Part shown: one piece after another, positions 15,343 to 17,075 of the stretch | Numbering within the stretch: the stretch's first letter is position 1 | How the letters are laid out: each line of letters begins with the position of its first letter | Assembly: GCA_026984385.1 (NCBI GenBank) | Contig: JALSSH010000142.1 | Coordinates: forward strand, 1-17,075 | Direction: 5' to 3' | DNA from: Ardenticatenia bacterium | GTDB lineage: Bacteria; Chloroflexota; Anaerolineae; Aggregatilineales; Aggregatilineaceae | DNA length: 17,075 bases | Translations under genes and position numbers: made by a program | Notes under the pieces: model-generated | Told to the model about the DNA's origin: nothing | Database searches by the model: none | What the model saw: the letters and a program-made list of their open reading frames with translations, nothing else

Positions 15343-15403
15343 TTTCGTGACAAAACGCCGAACAAGCAGCATTTTTTGAGCATACCATAAGGAAGGTTAG
15401 ACC

Positions 15404-17075
15404 ATGCCCTACGGTTATCACGGCAAAATCCTACACGTGTACTTGACCAGCGGCGAGTTGAAAGTCGAAGAGCCGGACGAAATCTTCTACCGCACCTACT
15501 TCGGTGGGAGCGCAATGGGGCTGTACTATCTGCTGAAGCACACCCCGCGCGGCACAGACCCGCTCGCGCCGGAAAACACGCTCGCGTTGATGCTCAGCCC
15601 GCTGACCGGCACACCGATTGCCGGCCAGAGCCGCATTACGGCGGTGGCGCGCTCTCCGCTGACCGGCTTGGTGGGCGACTCACAAGCGGGCGGCTTTTTC
15701 CCTGCCGAGCTGAAGTTTGCGGGCTTTGACGGCATCGTGGTTCACGGGCGCGCGGAAAAACCCGTCTACCTGTGGATACACAACGGCGAGGCCGAGCTAC
15801 GCGACGCAAGCCACCTTTGGGGGCGCGTGACGCACGAGGTGGAACAAACGCTTTGGGAAGAGGTGGGCGACAAACGCGCCCAGGTGCTCCAATGCGGCCC
15901 CGCCGGAGAAAAAGGCGTGCGCTTCGCCGCGTTGATCAATATGTCCAACCGCGCCAACGGGCGTACCGGCATGGGCGCGGTGATGGGCAGCAAAAACCTC
16001 AAGGCGATTGTGGTGCGCGGCAAGCAGCGCCCCGAGATCGCCGACCCAGAGGCCTTTAAGGCGCTGGCGAAGTGGGGCACTGAGCACACCAAAGAGCGCA
16101 TGGAGGGCATGACGCTTTTCGGCACGTCCGGCATTGTCGGCTCGCAACAAAAACGCGGCGGACTGCCCACGCGCAACTATTCCAGCGGCGTTTTTGAAGG
16201 CTTCCAGGCGATCTCTGGCCCCACCATGCGCGAGACGATCCTCAAGAGCAACGATACCTGCTACGCTTGCTCGGTGCGCTGTAAGCGGGTGGTCGAGGTG
16301 GACGACCGCTATAAGGTGGACGAGGTCTACGGCGGGCCGGAGTACGAGACGGTGAGCACCTTCGGCTCGTATTGCGGCGTGGACGATTTGCAGGCGGTCG
16401 CTTACGCCAACCAAATTTGCAATATGTACGGCATGGACACGATCTCTTGCGGCGCGACCATTGCTTGGGCGATGGACTGCTACGAGCAGGGGATTATCAC
16501 CCAAGAGGATACCGGCGGGATCGAGTTGCGCTTCGGCAACGCCGAGGCCATGACCCGCATGGTGGAGATGATCGCGCGGCGCGAGGGCTTCGGCGACGTG
16601 TTGGCGGAAGGTTCGGCGCGCGCGGCGGAGCGTTTCGGCCAAGCGGCGATGGATTTGGTCGTGGCGGTCAAGGGGCAAGAGCTGCCCGCGCATATGCCGC
16701 AGGTCAAGCGTAGCTTGGCGCTGATCTACGGCGTGAACCCCTTCGGCGCGGATCACGAGTCCAGCGAGCACGACGGAAGTTACGAAAAGTATAACGAGCG
16801 CGTGGCCGAGTTGGGGCTTTTCAACCCACAACCGCGCGAAGTGCTCAATGCGGAAAAGGTGCGTTTCGCTTTTTATACGGAATGCAGCTACAGCGCGATG
16901 GACACGCTCGATTTGTGCCAATTCGTCTTCGGGCCGGACTGGCAACTTTTCAGCTTGGAGCAGACCGCTCAAGTGGCGCGTGCGGTCACGGGGTGGCCGG
17001 TGACGCTCTTTGAGCTGCAGAAGTTGGGCGAACGGCGCTTGAACATGCTCCGCGCCTTCAACGCGCGCGAAGGCT
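15404..17075 (+). CDS. Aldehyde:ferredoxin oxidoreductase family, 3' end cut by window
   Basis: Tungsten- or molybdenum-pterin enzyme that oxidises aldehydes to acids (or the reverse) with ferredoxin. The frame is open for 557 codons to the right edge; family members are usually about 600-640, so a small C-terminal part is missing. The N-terminal domain shows GGSAMGLYYL, SPLTGTP and SRSPLTGL-like pterin-binding stretches, and CGPAGEKGVRFAALIN followed by GRTGMGAVMGSKNLKAI is a hallmark. The 4Fe-4S ligands are present: Cys286, Cys289 and Cys293 (CYACSVRC), with the distal Cys505 in DLCQF. The start has AAGGAAGG seven bases upstream (15389-15396). It is a cytoplasmic, oxygen-sensitive enzyme type, implying anaerobic metabolism. 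Subfamily (AOR, FOR, GOR, BamB-like) and metal cannot be read here. A long minus-strand frame inside it (15797-16972) is a GC-driven shadow. Confidence 0.92.
   Translation, partial: MPYGYHGKILHVYLTSGELKVEEPDEIFYRTYFGGSAMGLYYLLKHTPRGTDPLAPENTLALMLSPLTGTPIAGQSRITAVARSPLTGLVGDSQAGGFFPAELKFAGFDGIVVHGRAEKPVYLWIHNGEAELRDASHLWGRVTHEVEQTLWEEVGDKRAQVLQCGPAGEKGVRFAALINMSNRANGRTGMGAVMGSKNLKAIVVRGKQRPEIADPEAFKALAKWGTEHTKERMEGMTLFGTSGIVGSQQKRGGLPTRNYSSGVFEGFQAISGPTMRETILKSNDTCYACSVRCKRVVEVDDRYKVDEVYGGPEYETVSTFGSYCGVDDLQAVAYANQICNMYGMDTISCGATIAWAMDCYEQGIITQEDTGGIELRFGNAEAMTRMVEMIARREGFGDVLAEGSARAAERFGQAAMDLVVAVKGQELPAHMPQVKRSLALIYGVNPFGADHESSEHDGSYEKYNERVAELGLFNPQPREVLNAEKVRFAFYTECSYSAMDTLDLCQFVFGPDWQLFSLEQTAQVARAVTGWPVTLFELQKLGERRLNMLRAFNAREG

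Noticed and set aside
15797..16972. 391-codon minus-strand open frame inside the oxidoreductase gene
   Set aside because: The plus strand encodes a textbook AOR protein with all cluster cysteines; the minus frame has no motif and is a codon-bias shadow.
1..17075. CRISPR array, tRNA, rRNA, IS element or prophage genes
   Set aside because: I saw no regularly spaced direct repeats, no cloverleaf with conserved T-arm, and no transposase, integrase or phage structural gene.

Overview
The window is GC-rich, gene-dense bacterial chromosome with normal chromosomal genes and no sign of phage, IS, tRNA, rRNA or CRISPR. A Chloroflexota origin (Anaerolineae or Caldilineae-like) is my best inference. It rests on secreted proteins with Pro/Thr 'TPTP' linkers, PPC-domain repeats, a membrane-anchored LysM/M23 protein beside a glycosidase-like protein, and a PiT transporter next to a DUF47 protein. 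No marker gene here proves it.

Layout, left to right. (1) 1-1611: a DHA2-type MFS exporter (minus), with inverted repeats at and beyond its stop codon. (2) 1680-5146: a large secreted protein (minus) with five PPC domains, a matrixin-like domain whose catalytic Glu is replaced by Ala (HAFGH for HEFGH), and an unrecognised C-terminal region of about 290 residues. (3) 5436-9195: three tightly packed plus-strand genes: a secreted clan GH-A glycosidase-like protein, a membrane-anchored LysM/M23 peptidase, and the DNA polymerase III delta-prime subunit (TTG start). (4) 9210-10463: a soluble GAF sensor histidine kinase (minus), convergent with holB. (5) 10540-12510: a doubtful small ORF with a perfect 17-bp hairpin, then a PiT phosphate transporter (minus) and a DUF47/PhoU-like partner (plus), divergent across a 191-bp control region. 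(6) 12516-14263: a bidirectional terminator, then a two-gene minus-strand operon of a DeoR-family repressor and a glycerophosphodiester phosphodiesterase, with a perfect 24-bp palindrome upstream that resembles a GlpR operator. (7) 14298-17075: a class I glutamine amidotransferase (minus), divergent from an aldehyde:ferredoxin oxidoreductase (plus) that runs off the right edge.

How the genes may work together (inference). The secreted PPC protein, glycosidase-like protein and M23 peptidase all act outside the membrane, probably on surface polymer or cell wall. PiT/DUF47 imports phosphate, and the phosphodiesterase releases glycerol-3-phosphate from lipid head groups under a GlpR-like repressor, so both touch phosphate supply. 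The oxidoreductase points to ferredoxin-linked, probably anaerobic, aldehyde metabolism. The best leads are the natural Glu-to-Ala matrixin, the glycerol-3-phosphate-type operator, and the alternative hairpins in the oxidoreductase leader.
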